A DNA stretch of 64,000 nucleotides from Cystobacter ferrugineus (GTDB lineage Bacteria > Myxococcota > Myxococcia > Myxococcales > Myxococcaceae): the NCBI RefSeq assembly GCF_001887355.1, contig NZ_MPIN01000013.1, positions 68,409 through 132,408 of the forward strand, given 5' to 3'. The notes under the pieces were generated by a model, which was given only the letters and a program-made list of their open reading frames with translations, searched no databases and was not told the origin of the DNA. Both the position numbers and the translations under genes were made by a program. The stretch's first letter is position 1, and each line of letters starts with the position of its first letter. Of this stretch, positions 25,051 to 33,685 are shown one piece after another.

Positions 25051-25190
25051 TCTGTTCCGAAGCCCGTAGGCGGAAAAGAGAGCTCGCTCGAGCACCTCGT
25101 CACCTTCACCGTGACCGAGACCTTCAAGGGGAAGGCGCGGGCGCAGCGGACCGTCACCACGAGCGTGTTCGGCGCCTCGTGTGGCTCCTC
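25051..25190. other. Gap with a coding-like scrap upstream of the HNH tail
   Basis: No intact gene. 25098-25170 reads as a plausible protein segment (LVTFTVTETFKGKARA). The 26 bp from about 25109 match 30980-31005, just past the P450 coding end, in 24 of 26 positions; both read V-T-x-T-F-K-G. The source gene is not in the window. The reading runs into the toxin tail frame only after a shift. Confidence 0.4.
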
Positions 25191-25382
25191 ATGCGCAATG
25201 GGTACGCGCCCTACGTCGTGGAAGGGCAAAAGTTGGGGGACAGGGCGGTCTATGAACTCCATCATATGGAACCGATCCACCAGGGCGGTAGCGTCTATGA
25301 CTTGAGCAACCTCATGATCATGACGCCTCGGTTCCACAAGGACGTGCTCGACAGGACCTACCACTATTCCTCGGAGATCTGA
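25191..25382 (+). CDS. HNH/colicin-type nuclease toxin, truncated C-terminal tail
   Basis: A 63-aa frame from ATG 25191. It contains the colicin/pyocin DNase HNH core: VYELHHMEPIHQGGSVYDLSN, then MIMTPRFHKDVLD with the last metal histidine. This is the tip of a much larger secreted or phage-tail-like toxin; the rest is missing and the upstream bases belong to another scrap. It overlaps the next gene by one base (TGATG), so toxin and immunity remain coupled. Whether the short remnant is made is doubtful, since no ribosome site is obvious and the finger is incomplete upstream. Confidence 0.6.
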   Translation: MRNGYAPYVVEGQKLGDRAVYELHHMEPIHQGGSVYDLSNLMIMTPRFHKDVLDRTYHYSSEI

Positions 25383-25597
25383 TGGAGACCCTGCACGACG
25401 ATGAGGTCCTGGAGATCGTTCGAAGACTACAGTCCGGTGGCTTCGCGACGGAGGCCGAGACGGGCGAGAAGGCGCAACGCATCGTCTTGCGCTACCCCGG
25501 AATCCTGGACTTGATCTTTCACGACCGCAGGAATCTGACGCCTGAACAGATTCTCGCCGAAGTGAAGAATCGGAAGCCGATTCTGCTCGGTCCTTGA
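25382..25597 (+). CDS. Small immunity-like protein next to HNH toxin tail
   Basis: A 71-aa acidic-to-neutral protein starting in the TGATG overlap. The layout (DDEVLEIVRRLQSGGF at the start, YPGILDLIFHDRR in the middle, LTPEQILAEVKNRKPILL at the end) resembles colicin/pyocin-type DNase immunity proteins as I remember them, where a helix II-III region and a D-L-I-F/Y segment bind the HNH domain. Family assignment is tentative; the role as immunity follows from its coupling to an HNH toxin tail. It is intact although the toxin is cut down, the usual fate of orphan immunity genes. Confidence 0.6.
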   Translation: METLHDDEVLEIVRRLQSGGFATEAETGEKAQRIVLRYPGILDLIFHDRRNLTPEQILAEVKNRKPILLGP

Positions 25598-25631
25598 GCG
25601 TCGCCCTCACCCCCATTTCAAGAGAGATTCC

Positions 25632-25850
25632 ATGTCAATGCTGAATTCCAGAGCAGGTCTTGTCGTGCTCGTTGCCGTGGCCCTCCTGGTTCCGCGATGG
25701 GCCGAGGCCGCTTGTAAGCACTACGACAACGCCTCTGCGGCGGTTGCTCCACTGCCACCAACGGATCCTCTCGTCGCATGTCAATCTGAATCAGGCCCAC
25801 GACACCGTCGTGCAGGAGAATGGTGAGAATCTGCCCACCCAGCTCGCGGT
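25632..25850 (+). pseudogene. Broken gene for a small secreted protein
   Basis: ATG 25632 with AGAGAG upstream starts a good signal peptide (SRAGLVVLVAVALLVPRWAEA) followed by CKHYDNASAA. After about 40 residues the frame loses sense, while another frame reads NLNQAHDTVVQENGENLPTQLA, which looks like the protein's continuation. Then the sequence changes to a VOC-gene tail at 25851. This suggests a frameshift plus 3' replacement. The original family is not recognised. Confidence 0.5.
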
Positions 25851-25913
25851 GCGACGAGTTCGGCATTCACTGGATGTTCAACAGCGCCCAGGTCAAGAAG
25901 GCCTGACGGAGAG
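25851..25913 (+). repeat. Copy of the VOC-gene 3' end
   Basis: 63 bp match 8107-8169 with 3 substitutions, covering the last 18 codons, the stop and a few downstream bases of the VOC gene. It abuts the wrecked secreted-protein gene on the left; the source lies 17.7 kb away. Confidence 0.85.
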
Positions 25914-25956
25914 CACCTCCAGGAGAGGAGGTGTCTGACGCCTCATCCAGCGGTGC

Positions 25957-26781
25957 ATGGACGGCGCGCGGCCCTCGCTCGGAGATCCGAGCTGTGCTAC
26001 CGATTTCCTCGTGAGCGACTCAAGAACAGTGGTCCACGAGGCCGACTCGCCCTTCGGGCCCGTGTACGTCGTGGACACGGGCGACCAGCGCTCGCTGTGT
26101 TTCGACAGACCGGATGGCACCGTCCAGAGCGCCATTCTCAAGAGCGATCCGCTGGCGGTCCCAACCAGCTACGTGCGCGTGGCCACCGCCGGGCTCGCGC
26201 TCACCCAGGGCCGCTCTCGAATCCTGGTGGTGGGCCTCGGCGGAGGCTCGTTTCCCATGCTTCTGCACCGGCTCCTGCCCCGCAGGGCACGGCTCGACGT
26301 GGTGGAGATCAACCCGGTGGTGGTGGATGTGGCCCGGCGCTTCTTCGGCGTCCGCGAGGACCACCGGCTCCTCATCCATGTGGATGACGGCTCCCGCTTC
26401 GTGACGCGGCAGGGCTCACGTTACGATCTCATCTTCCTCGATGCCTTCTCGGACAGTGGCACTCCGGACCACCTGAAGGAATCGCGCGTCTTCGAGGATG
26501 TCCGGCACAGACTCTCGTTCGGGGGCGTGGCGGTGATCAACATCGCGTTGGAGGAGCCGCGGGACGTGGCGCGGCGAATCGAGACCTTCGCCAGCGCCTT
26601 CGAGGACTGCGCGATGCTGCGAGGCGCCTCGCAGTACAACAACCTCATCCTGGTGGGCACGCTGGCGCCCCTTCCCCCCGAGCCCCTGTTCCGGCATCAA
26701 CTCTGGCGGCTCGCACGCGAGCTGGATTTCCCAGAGCTGACGGAGAGCGTGGTGTCCTTCAAGCGGGTCTCGGGCGCATAG
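25957..26781 (+). CDS. Spermidine-synthase-like methyltransferase-fold protein
   Basis: A 274-aa protein of the spermidine synthase-like (SpeE/methyltransferase) group: VPTSYVRVATAGLAL, the nucleotide-binding glycine loop VVGLGGGSFPMLLHR, acidic VEINPVVVDVARRFFG, then DGSRFV and FLDAFSDSGTPDHL with the D-A-F/Y motif. It lacks an obvious polyamine gate, and many relatives are of unknown role. ATG 25957 has no ribosome site and the gene begins just past duplicated scraps, so its true start may be GTG 26011 or its original 5' end may be lost. Confidence 0.78.
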   Translation: MDGARPSLGDPSCATDFLVSDSRTVVHEADSPFGPVYVVDTGDQRSLCFDRPDGTVQSAILKSDPLAVPTSYVRVATAGLALTQGRSRILVVGLGGGSFPMLLHRLLPRRARLDVVEINPVVVDVARRFFGVREDHRLLIHVDDGSRFVTRQGSRYDLIFLDAFSDSGTPDHLKESRVFEDVRHRLSFGGVAVINIALEEPRDVARRIETFASAFEDCAMLRGASQYNNLILVGTLAPLPPEPLFRHQLWRLARELDFPELTESVVSFKRVSGA

Positions 26782-26790
26782 GGCGAAGTT

Positions 26791-26810
26791 CTCGGCACCT
26801 CCGGTGCGAG
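26791..26810. terminator. Bidirectional hairpin between convergent genes
   Basis: CTC-G-GCACC-TCC-GGTGC-GAG forms an 8-bp stem with one bulged G and a 3-nt loop between the stops of the spermidine-synthase-like gene (26781) and the amidase (26821). Position suits a shared terminator. Confidence 0.45.
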
Positions 26811-26820
26811 GTGACAAGCA

Positions 26821-28254
26821 TTACACGGCGGCGTGGATCAACGGCCGGCGGCTGGCCCACGGGCGGGCGCGTTCGAGCTGCGCCGCCAGGCGGAACAGCG
26901 TGGCCTCATCACCCCAACGGCCGGCGAACTGGACCCCGATCGGCAGGCCCGCGCTCCAGTACAGCGGCACCGACATGGCCGGCTGGCCGGTGGCGTTGAA
27001 CAGCGCGGTGAACGGGCACGCCGTGAAGATCCGCTTCACCCACTCCTCGGCCGTCATCCGGGCGTTCGCGTCCATCACGCCCAGCTTGAAGGGGGGCAGG
27101 GCCACGGTCGGGGTCAGCAGCACGTCATGGCGGGTGAAGAAGCGACCCACCGCGCGCGAGATCTGGTTCAACTCCAGGAGCGCGCGTTGCAGCTCCATCG
27201 CCTTGAGGGTCCGGCCGTGCCGCGCCGTCGCCCAGACGGTCGCCTCCAGGGTCTCCTCCGGCGAGCGCCCCGTCGCGGCGGCCAACCCGTCCACCCAGAC
27301 CGCGAGGTTGGAGCTCCAGAGCGCCACATTGGCCTCGTCGAGCTTCGCATGGTCGTACTGGGGCGAGGCCTCGACGACCTCGTGCCCCAGCTCCAGGCAG
27401 AGCTTCGCCGCGTCTTCCACCGCGGCGATGCACTCGGGACTGACGGGCACACCGGCCGCGAGCGTCCGGGAGAAGGCGATGCGGAGGGTGCCCGGTGGGC
27501 GCTCCAGCTCCGCCAGGTAGGGCCGCTCGGGGGCTTGGATCTGGTACGGATCCCCCACATCCGGGCCCAGCGTGGCGTCCAGCATGGCCGCGCTGTCGCG
27601 CACCGAGCGGGAGACGACGTGCTCGATTCCGAGCCCGTTCAACCCGTCCGCCACGTCGGGCCCGACAGGAGTGCGGCCCCGCGTCGGCTTGAGGCCGAAC
27701 AAGCCGCAGAACGATGCCGGGATGCGGATGGAGCCGCCGCCATCATTGGCGTGCGCGAGTGGGACGATGCCCGCCTGGACGGCCGCCGCCGCGCCCCCGC
27801 TCGAACCGCCCACGCTGTGCTCCGGATTCCACGGGTTGCGGGTGGGCCCCCGGAGGAGCGGCTCGGTGGTGACGTTGAAGGCCATCTCGGGCGTGTTGGT
27901 CCTCCCCACGGGGACGATGCCCGCCTTGCGGTAGCGGGCCATCAGCTCGGAGTCGTGCGGCATGACCGCGCCCACGGCCAGCCTGCTCCCCATCTCGCAG
28001 GGGACGTTGGCCGCGTGGAGGACGGCATCCTTGATGAGGAAGGGCACCCCGGAGAAGGGACCTTCCGGCACACCTTGCTCCAGCGTGGCCCGCGCCTCCT
28101 CTTCCAGCGTACCGATGACGGCGTTGATTCTCGGGTTCACGCGCTCGATGGCGGCGAGCGCTGTCTGGACGAGCTCACCGGGCGTGACCTCCTTCCGGCG
28201 CACGAGTTGCGCCAGTCCCAGTCCGTCGTGCGCCGTGTATTCCTTCAGATGCAT
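26821..28254 (-). CDS. Amidase (amidase-signature family)
   Basis: A 477-aa amidase with the complete Ser-cisSer-Lys triad readable: Lys75 in PFLIKDA, Ser152 in [10 protein letters not shown] and nucleophile Ser175 in [11 protein letters not shown]. The C-terminal half has normal family length. ATG 28254 ([10 protein letters not shown]) begins as relatives do; the frame stays open far upstream but has no support there. No signal peptide, so a cytoplasmic hydrolase of small amides or aryl acyl amides; the substrate is unknown. It is convergent with the spermidine-synthase-like gene and divergent from the glycosyltransferase. Confidence 0.92.
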   Translation of the reverse strand: MHLKEYTAHDGLGLAQLVRRKEVTPGELVQTALAAIERVNPRINAVIGTLEEEARATLEQGVPEGPFSGVPFLIKDAVLHAANVPCEMGSRLAVGAVMPHDSELMARYRKAGIVPVGRTNTPEMAFNVTTEPLLRGPTRNPWNPEHSVGGSSGGAAAAVQAGIVPLAHANDGGGSIRIPASFCGLFGLKPTRGRTPVGPDVADGLNGLGIEHVVSRSVRDSAAMLDATLGPDVGDPYQIQAPERPYLAELERPPGTLRIAFSRTLAAGVPVSPECIAAVEDAAKLCLELGHEVVEASPQYDHAKLDEANVALWSSNLAVWVDGLAAATGRSPEETLEATVWATARHGRTLKAMELQRALLELNQISRAVGRFFTRHDVLLTPTVALPPFKLGVMDANARMTAEEWVKRIFTACPFTALFNATGQPAMSVPLYWSAGLPIGVQFAGRWGDEATLFRLAAQLERARPWASRRPLIHAAV

Positions 28255-28506
28255 GGGCAGAGGCTTCCTTCGCTTGCGAGTGATCGAACGTCGTGGGGAG
28301 TATCTTGGCCTCGCCCGGGGAGCCGATCGGTGAAGCCCCGCTTCCGGCACGTGAGTGGGCCGAGGCGTTGGAAGATTACACCGCGCCAGCGGGTTTCCGC
28401 GAACTGCTGGCGAGAGGCTCATGGGGCTCGAGCACGTATAACCGTGGTGCCCGAACGCGTTTCCCGCCTTCGCTCCGCTCTCGCACGATACACTCCCGCG
28501 GAAACC
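28255..28506. other. Divergent promoter region, with a possible remnant
   Basis: This 252-bp gap should hold the promoters of the amidase and the glycosyltransferase. On the + strand one frame reads EWAEALEDYTAPAGFRELLARG (about 28349-28414), protein-like with no start or partner sequence. I see no hairpin or repeat. Confidence 0.3.
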
Positions 28507-29661
28507 ATGTTCCTCCTCCTGTTCCTCCTCACCGCGGCCAGCGCCCTCTATTCGCTCAACATCGCCGTTCAACTGATCCGGGTCATGCGTGCCATGCCCC
28601 GGATCGAGCGGTTGAATGCGCCGCCGCCCGCGCGCTGGCCCCGGGTGTCGCTGGTCATGCCCGCGCGCGACGAGGAGCGCACGTTGGAGTCCGCCATGCG
28701 CTCCAAGCTGGGGAACACCTATCCGGAGCTCGAGCTGGTGCTGGTGGATGACCGCTCGACGGATGGGACGGGAGCCATCGCCGACCAGTTCGCCCGGACC
28801 GAGCCCCGGCTCCAGGTGGTGCACGTCGAGCACCTGCCGGAGGGCTGGCTCGGCAAGGTCCACGCCCTGCAACGGGGGCTGGAACGCGCGAGCGGCGAGT
28901 GGGTGCTCTTCAGCGACGCGGACGTCCACCTGGCCCCGGGAGTCCTGGAGAAGATCATCGCCCACGCGGAGCAGGAGGGGCTCGGCCATGTCACCGTGTT
29001 CCCCCAGTTCACCTGCTCCGCATTCGCGCTCCAGATGACGCTCGTCTCCATGTTCCGGCTCGTGTGCGTGAGAACCCGGATGTGGGAGGTGTCCGATCCG
29101 AGTTCGTCCACGGCCATGGGAATTGGTGCCTTCAACCTCGTGCGCCGCTCGGCCCTGGAGCGCACTCCCGGGCTGGAGTGGCTGAAGATGGAGATCGCCG
29201 ACGACGTCATGTTCGGAACGATGCTCAAACGCTCCGGCGCGAAGCAGGCCGTGCTCAACGGCCGCAACAGCGTGAGCCTCGAGTTCTACCCCTCTCTTGG
29301 CGCCTTCACCCGAGCCATGGAGAAGAGTGGGGCCTCCTTTCCCTTGTCCGTGCTCGTCCTGGGCAACCTGATCCAGGTGGTGCTCGAGTGCGGATTCCTC
29401 GCGGGAGTGTTCTCGGGACATCCGGCGCTCGTGCTCCTGGGGGGAGGCACATGGGCGCTGGGCGCCGTGATGACCTGGGCTTTCAGTGTCTGGGCTGGCT
29501 TTTCCCGATGGACCGCGCCCCTGGCCTTCCTGGGCATCCTGCCAACCGCCTGGGTCTCGATCCGCTCGGCCGTGCTGGCGCGCGTGCGAGGGGGCGTCTT
29601 CTGGCGAGGGACGTTCTACCCGGCGTCCGTGGTGCGCGCCGGACAGCGCCTGGGGCGCTGA
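28507..29661 (+). CDS. Family-2-like glycosyltransferase, membrane-anchored
   Basis: A 384-aa protein. An N-terminal membrane helix (~1-25) is followed by a GT-A catalytic domain: RVSLVMPARDEERTLE, DDRSTDGTG (81-88), SDADVHLAPG with DxD (137-139), and IADDVMFGTMLKRSG as the acceptor-site D/E-D region. Several hydrophobic segments at the C-terminus (about 295-370) suggest a membrane-embedded end as in hopanoid or ceramide glycosyltransferases. The donor and acceptor are unknown. The P450 gene follows 62 bp downstream on the same strand with its own ribosome site; a joint pathway is possible. Confidence 0.88.
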   Translation: MFLLLFLLTAASALYSLNIAVQLIRVMRAMPRIERLNAPPPARWPRVSLVMPARDEERTLESAMRSKLGNTYPELELVLVDDRSTDGTGAIADQFARTEPRLQVVHVEHLPEGWLGKVHALQRGLERASGEWVLFSDADVHLAPGVLEKIIAHAEQEGLGHVTVFPQFTCSAFALQMTLVSMFRLVCVRTRMWEVSDPSSSTAMGIGAFNLVRRSALERTPGLEWLKMEIADDVMFGTMLKRSGAKQAVLNGRNSVSLEFYPSLGAFTRAMEKSGASFPLSVLVLGNLIQVVLECGFLAGVFSGHPALVLLGGGTWALGAVMTWAFSVWAGFSRWTAPLAFLGILPTAWVSIRSAVLARVRGGVFWRGTFYPASVVRAGQRLGR

Positions 29662-29723
29662 CGTCCGGGTGTCCACGGAATCGGCGCAGTCCCCCCCTTT
29701 GACTTTCGAGAAGGAGTACATCG

Positions 29724-30983
29724 ATGTCCGACCACCAGACGAACCCGAGTGAGAACCGGCCCGCGGTGCAGTTCAATCCCTACGCGCCCGGGTATGACGT
29801 GAATCCCAATCCCGCGCTCGAGAAGCTGCGAGCGCAGGCGCCGATCTTCTACTGGGAGCAGGGTCGCTGCTGGGTCGTCAGCCGGTATGAGGATGGCCTC
29901 ACCGTGCTCCGCGATGACAAGCGTTTCTCACCCAACCGGGACGATTGGGAGTTCGCCTCGGTGCTGGGCTCCGACGCGCTCATTCCCGAGATGGAGGAGC
30001 TGAACAAGAACGGGCTGTTCGCCCTGGGCGAGCAGAACCATGCCCGTGTGCGCAGGCTCGTCAGCCCGGCGTTCACCCCGCGCGCCACCGAGCGGCTGCG
30101 TCCGGAGATCCAGGCCACCGTCGATGAGATCCTCGACTCCATGGCGGCGAAGGGCCGGGTGAACATGGTCCATGAGTTCTCCGAGCGCATCCCGGCGCGG
30201 GTCATCGGCTCCATGCTGAAGATCCCCAAGGGGAATGAGGAGCTGTTCGTGGACTTCACCAACGCGGTGGCCAAGAGCGTCTTCGCCAGTGCGCTCGCGC
30301 CCGAGGAGCTGGCGCCCCTGCGCCGGCAGATCCGCGAGGGGATCGTCCTGGTGACGGAGACGATCGAGGAGCGGCGCCGCAACCCTCAGGAGAACGACAT
30401 CCTGACGACGCTCATCCAGACGGAGGAGCAGGGAGACAAGCTCAACAAGCAGGAGCTGCTCGCGCTGGTGTCGTCGCTCATCGTGGGAGGCTTCGAGACC
30501 ACCGTCCACCTGTTCTCCTTCTGCGTGTACAACCTGTTGCAGTACCCCGAGGCCTTCGCCGAGCTGAAGACCCGGCCCGAGCTGACCAAGAACCTGGTCG
30601 AGGAGGTCCTGCGCTTCGACAACTTCGTGAAGATGGGGCCCGCCCGCTACGCCCTGGAAGACATGGAGCTGGGGGGGATGCGCATCAAGAAGGGGCAGAT
30701 GCTGGTGGTCCTGGTCGGCAGCGCGCTGCGCGACGAACGCGCGTTCGACAAGGCCGATGTCTTCGATATCCAGCGCAACGCGAGCGCGGGCATCGCGTTC
30801 GGACACGGGGCGCACTACTGCCTCGGGGCGAACCTGGCTCGGCTCATGGGACAGATCTCCATGGGGACCCTGGTGCGCCGGTTCCCGGAGATGCGGCTCG
30901 TGAAGCAGCCCTCGTTCGGGCCGCACTCCCTCATGCGCAAGATGGAAGTGCTCGAGGTCGACCTGGGCTCGCCCTCGGCGTGA
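29724..30983 (+). CDS. Cytochrome P450 monooxygenase
   Basis: A 419-aa soluble bacterial P450. All key motifs are present: I-helix GGFETT (255-260), ExxR as EVLR (294-297) and the heme loop FGHGAHYCLG with Cys366. The A-G-x-x-T threonine is retained. ATG 29724 has AAGGAG upstream. No ferredoxin or reductase gene is nearby, so redox partners must be shared. Substrate unknown; the neighbouring glycosyltransferase and SDR would fit modification of a lipid or secondary metabolite, but this is inference. Confidence 0.94.
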   Translation: MSDHQTNPSENRPAVQFNPYAPGYDVNPNPALEKLRAQAPIFYWEQGRCWVVSRYEDGLTVLRDDKRFSPNRDDWEFASVLGSDALIPEMEELNKNGLFALGEQNHARVRRLVSPAFTPRATERLRPEIQATVDEILDSMAAKGRVNMVHEFSERIPARVIGSMLKIPKGNEELFVDFTNAVAKSVFASALAPEELAPLRRQIREGIVLVTETIEERRRNPQENDILTTLIQTEEQGDKLNKQELLALVSSLIVGGFETTVHLFSFCVYNLLQYPEAFAELKTRPELTKNLVEEVLRFDNFVKMGPARYALEDMELGGMRIKKGQMLVVLVGSALRDERAFDKADVFDIQRNASAGIAFGHGAHYCLGANLARLMGQISMGTLVRRFPEMRLVKQPSFGPHSLMRKMEVLEVDLGSPSA

Positions 30984-31031
30984 CCGGGACCTTCAAGGGG
31001 AGGGCCCACGCCGTCCCCGCGATGAGTTCGC

Positions 31032-31841
31032 TCAGAAGGGCATGCGCTGGGACAGCCTCGCGGTCACTGCCTGAGACATCTCGGGGGACAGCCGGGCCAT
31101 CCAATCGACGAGATGATAATCGAGTCCCACCAGGACCCGCGCGGACTCGCGCTGGATGCCTCGGACGATGCGGCTCGCGACCCGCGAGGCCGGGATGGCG
31201 CGGCCGGTGATGAAGCGCGCCTCGGCCTCGCGTTGCGCGTCGCTCACCGCTCGTCCCGTGCGCACGATGTTCGTATCCACCGCGCCGGGATAGACGACGG
31301 TGAGACCTACCGGACTGCCGAGCAGTTCGGCCCGGAGTGCCTCGCTGAAGCCTCGCACCGCGAACTTGGTGGCGCTGTAGCCTGTCTTGCCGGCGAAGCC
31401 CAGCAGCCCGAAGGAGCTGCACATGTTGACGATGTGCGCCTCGGGCTCGCGCCGTAGGTACGGCAGGAATGCCTTGCACCCATGGACCACGCCCCAGAAG
31501 TTCACGCCGAAGATCCAATCCATATCCTCGAGCGGCACGTCCTCGAACCGGCCCGCCACCGACACCCCCGCGTTGTTGACGATCAGGTGCACATGCCCGT
31601 GGGCGGCGAGCACTTCCTCGGGCAGTGCGAGCATGCGGAGGCGATCCGCGACATTGGCGACGTGAAGGGAGACGGTTCGCCCGGTGGGGGCCAACTCGGC
31701 GCGGACGCGCTCCAGCGCCTCTCCATCGATGTCCACGAGCGCCAGGTGGCAGCCCTCCTCGGCGAGACGCTGCGCCAATGCCTTGCCAATACCACTGGCC
31801 GCGCCTGTCACCACGGCAGTGCGATCCATGAGAGTATTCAT
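31032..31841 (-). CDS. SDR-family oxidoreductase
   Basis: A 269-aa classical SDR: TGAASGIG (12-19), an acidic LVDID after strand 2 (NAD preference), NNAG (89-92), catalytic Ser about 142-143, YSATK (Tyr155, Lys159) and PGAVDTNI. The C-terminus (VGLDYHLVDWMARLSPEMSQ) is like long-chain or steroid-type dehydrogenases of the DHRS7/DltE group. It is convergent with the P450 gene. Its own 5' region is AT-richer than its neighbours. Confidence 0.88.
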   Translation of the reverse strand: MNTLMDRTAVVTGAASGIGKALAQRLAEEGCHLALVDIDGEALERVRAELAPTGRTVSLHVANVADRLRMLALPEEVLAAHGHVHLIVNNAGVSVAGRFEDVPLEDMDWIFGVNFWGVVHGCKAFLPYLRREPEAHIVNMCSSFGLLGFAGKTGYSATKFAVRGFSEALRAELLGSPVGLTVVYPGAVDTNIVRTGRAVSDAQREAEARFITGRAIPASRVASRIVRGIQRESARVLVGLDYHLVDWMARLSPEMSQAVTARLSQRMPF

Positions 31842-32012
31842 GGAGTGATTGTAATTTCCCTCAGGACAAAATCCTCAATATTTCTTCTAGAAGCTCGGTG
31901 ATGTATAAGAAAAACAGAAGGGCCGGGAAAGCGGCCAACCAGCTTCTGCGGCCTCCGCTGTTGTTGGCGCCATCGCCGGTGCCGTGAAACGGCCCGCCGC
32001 GCCCGTGAGCCG
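31842..32012. other. AT-rich promoter gap with no gene
   Basis: The first ~70 bp are AT-richer than most of the window and should hold the SDR promoter. The remainder shows no confident feature; the stretch before 32013 is open in short pieces only. Confidence 0.4.
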
Positions 32013-32099
32013 TCCGACTTCGTCAATGGCCAGATCATCGCCGGGGCGCGGCCGCTGAGCGTCTTCGAGCAGACCATCGACGCGGCGCTCGCGCGCTGA
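32013..32099 (+). pseudogene. 3' end fragment of a DsbA/thioredoxin-fold gene
   Basis: The frame reads DFVNGQIIAGARPLSVFEQ, then IDAALAR and a stop at 32097-32099. This resembles the end of DsbA-type oxidoreductases (strand with x-F-x-N-G, then a helix with I-D-x-x-L). The CxxC domain and all upstream sequence are missing. The source gene is not in this window. Confidence 0.55.
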
Positions 32100-32103
32100 C
32101 GGA

Positions 32104-32559
32104 TCAGGCCCGCATCGCGGCGGTGACCGGATCCACATACGACACCACGGCGAGCGGTGCCCAGGTGTCGTGGAGCCCGTCGAGGTACGTGATCTGGATG
32201 CCGGAGAGGTTGGCCCCATCGAGGCAGTTCGCGTTCACGCCGTAGTAGTCCCCTCCCATCTCCGGGATGTTTCCGTGCCCGAACGCATTGATGCCGCACA
32301 CCTTGCAGAACCGGGCATGGGAGGCCTCGGACCGCGAGTAGTCGCCGAGGACCTCCTTGCCCGAGAGGAGACGGAAGGCGTCCGGCTTCACGTTGATGCC
32401 CCACCACGCGGTCTTGGTGCAGATGGTGCAGTTGCACCGGGTCGTCCCCTGGCTCGGGTCGAAGTCCACTTCGAAGCGCACGGCACCGCACTGGCAGCTT
32501 CCCTTGTACGTCCGGAGGCCAGGAGTGATGGAGGTCTGCACGGAGGCGGAGTTGCTCAT
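32104..32559 (-). CDS. GFA (CENP-V) family zinc protein
   Basis: A 151-aa GFA-domain protein with its zinc ligands readable: GSCQCGAVRFEV (CxC), CNCTIC in the next segment and FCKVCGIN near the middle. ATG 32559 begins the protein (MSNSASVQTS). The family was named for glutathione-dependent formaldehyde-activating enzymes, but most members have unknown substrates. The WYL regulator is divergent from it, 112 bp away, and may control it. Confidence 0.86.
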   Translation of the reverse strand: MSNSASVQTSITPGLRTYKGSCQCGAVRFEVDFDPSQGTTRCNCTICTKTAWWGINVKPDAFRLLSGKEVLGDYSRSEASHARFCKVCGINAFGHGNIPEMGGDYYGVNANCLDGANLSGIQITYLDGLHDTWAPLAVVSYVDPVTAAMRA

Positions 32560-32671
32560 GGCTGGATGCTCCTGGGTTCTGGGCGGGACCTCTTCCGGAC
32601 TCGCCCGTGTGATGAGTAGAAGGTAGGGAGGGTCGCGGACAGGTTCGGTCCGCGATGAGAGGAGACGTACC

Positions 32672-33628
32672 GTGGTTCAGACATCCGCCCGGCTGCTGAG
32701 GGTCCTGTCGCTGTTGCAGTCCCGGCGCTTCTGGGGAGGCGGGGCGCTGGCGCGCGAGCTGGGAGTGACCGAGCGCAGCGTCCGCCGGGACGTGGACCGG
32801 CTGCGGAGCCTGGGGTACCCGGTGCATGCGGCCGGGGGGGTCGGCGGCGGTTATCAACTGGGCGCTGGGAAGGAATTGCCGCCGCTGCCGCTCGAGGACG
32901 AGGAGGCGGTCGCCGTCGCGGTGGGGTTGCGCGTGGCGGCGAGCGGGCCGGTGAAGGGGCTGGAGGATGCCGCGGTGCGGGCGCTCGGGAAGCTGGAGCA
33001 GGTCCTGCCGAAGCGGCTCCGGCGGAGGGTGAACGCGCTCCAGGCCGTGAGCGTGCGGCTCGGCGACACGGCGCCCAGGATCGACGCGGAGGCGCTGGCG
33101 GTGATCGCCAATGCGTGCCGCGACTCCGAGCTCCTTCGGTTCGACTACAACAGCCGCGAGGGCGCGGCGAGTGCGCGTTCCGTCGAGCCCTACCGCCTCG
33201 TGCACACCAGCTCCCGCTGGTATCTCCTCGCCTACGACATCGACCGGGAGGCGTGGCGGACCTTCCGCGTCGACCGCATCGGTCCGAAGCCGAGGACCGG
33301 ACGGTCCTTCAAGCCCCGCCCGCTGCCGTCCGAGGACGTGGCCGCCTACGTCTCGCAAGCGGTCTCGACGGACGCGTACCGGTTCCGCGCGCGGGTGACG
33401 GTGCATGCCCCCGCGAGCGTGGTCTCACGGCAACTGTCCGGAGTGGCGGGCCGCATCGAGGAGCTGGATGAGGAGCGCTGCCTGGTCCACGCCGGCGCCG
33501 ACAGCCTCGAGTCGCTCGCGTTCTACCTGGCGTGGCTGGGGTTCGAGTTCGAAGTGCACGAGCCGAAGGAGCTCATCGAACACCTTCTCCGCCTGTCCGA
33601 TCGGCTCGCCCGGGCCGCCCGGCGGTAG
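32672..33628 (+). CDS. WYL-domain transcriptional regulator (YafY family)
   Basis: A 318-aa regulator: HTH_11 at the N-terminus (RLLRVLSLLQSRRFWGGGAL, ELGVTERSVRRDVDRLRSLGYPV), a long linker, then the WYL domain with SRWYLLAYDIDREAWRTFRVDRI and a C-terminal extension. WYL domains bind nucleic acids or nucleotides and control DNA-damage, phage-defence or metabolic genes in other bacteria. GTG 32672 with AGAGGAG upstream is the start. It is divergent from the GFA gene. No defence genes are nearby. Confidence 0.88.
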   Translation: MVQTSARLLRVLSLLQSRRFWGGGALARELGVTERSVRRDVDRLRSLGYPVHAAGGVGGGYQLGAGKELPPLPLEDEEAVAVAVGLRVAASGPVKGLEDAAVRALGKLEQVLPKRLRRRVNALQAVSVRLGDTAPRIDAEALAVIANACRDSELLRFDYNSREGAASARSVEPYRLVHTSSRWYLLAYDIDREAWRTFRVDRIGPKPRTGRSFKPRPLPSEDVAAYVSQAVSTDAYRFRARVTVHAPASVVSRQLSGVAGRIEELDEERCLVHAGADSLESLAFYLAWLGFEFEVHEPKELIEHLLRLSDRLARAARR

Positions 33629-33685
33629 TCGTACTCACCCTGCTGGCGAGGGCCTTGGCTCGGGGAGCGGGCTCGTGCGCGGCCC

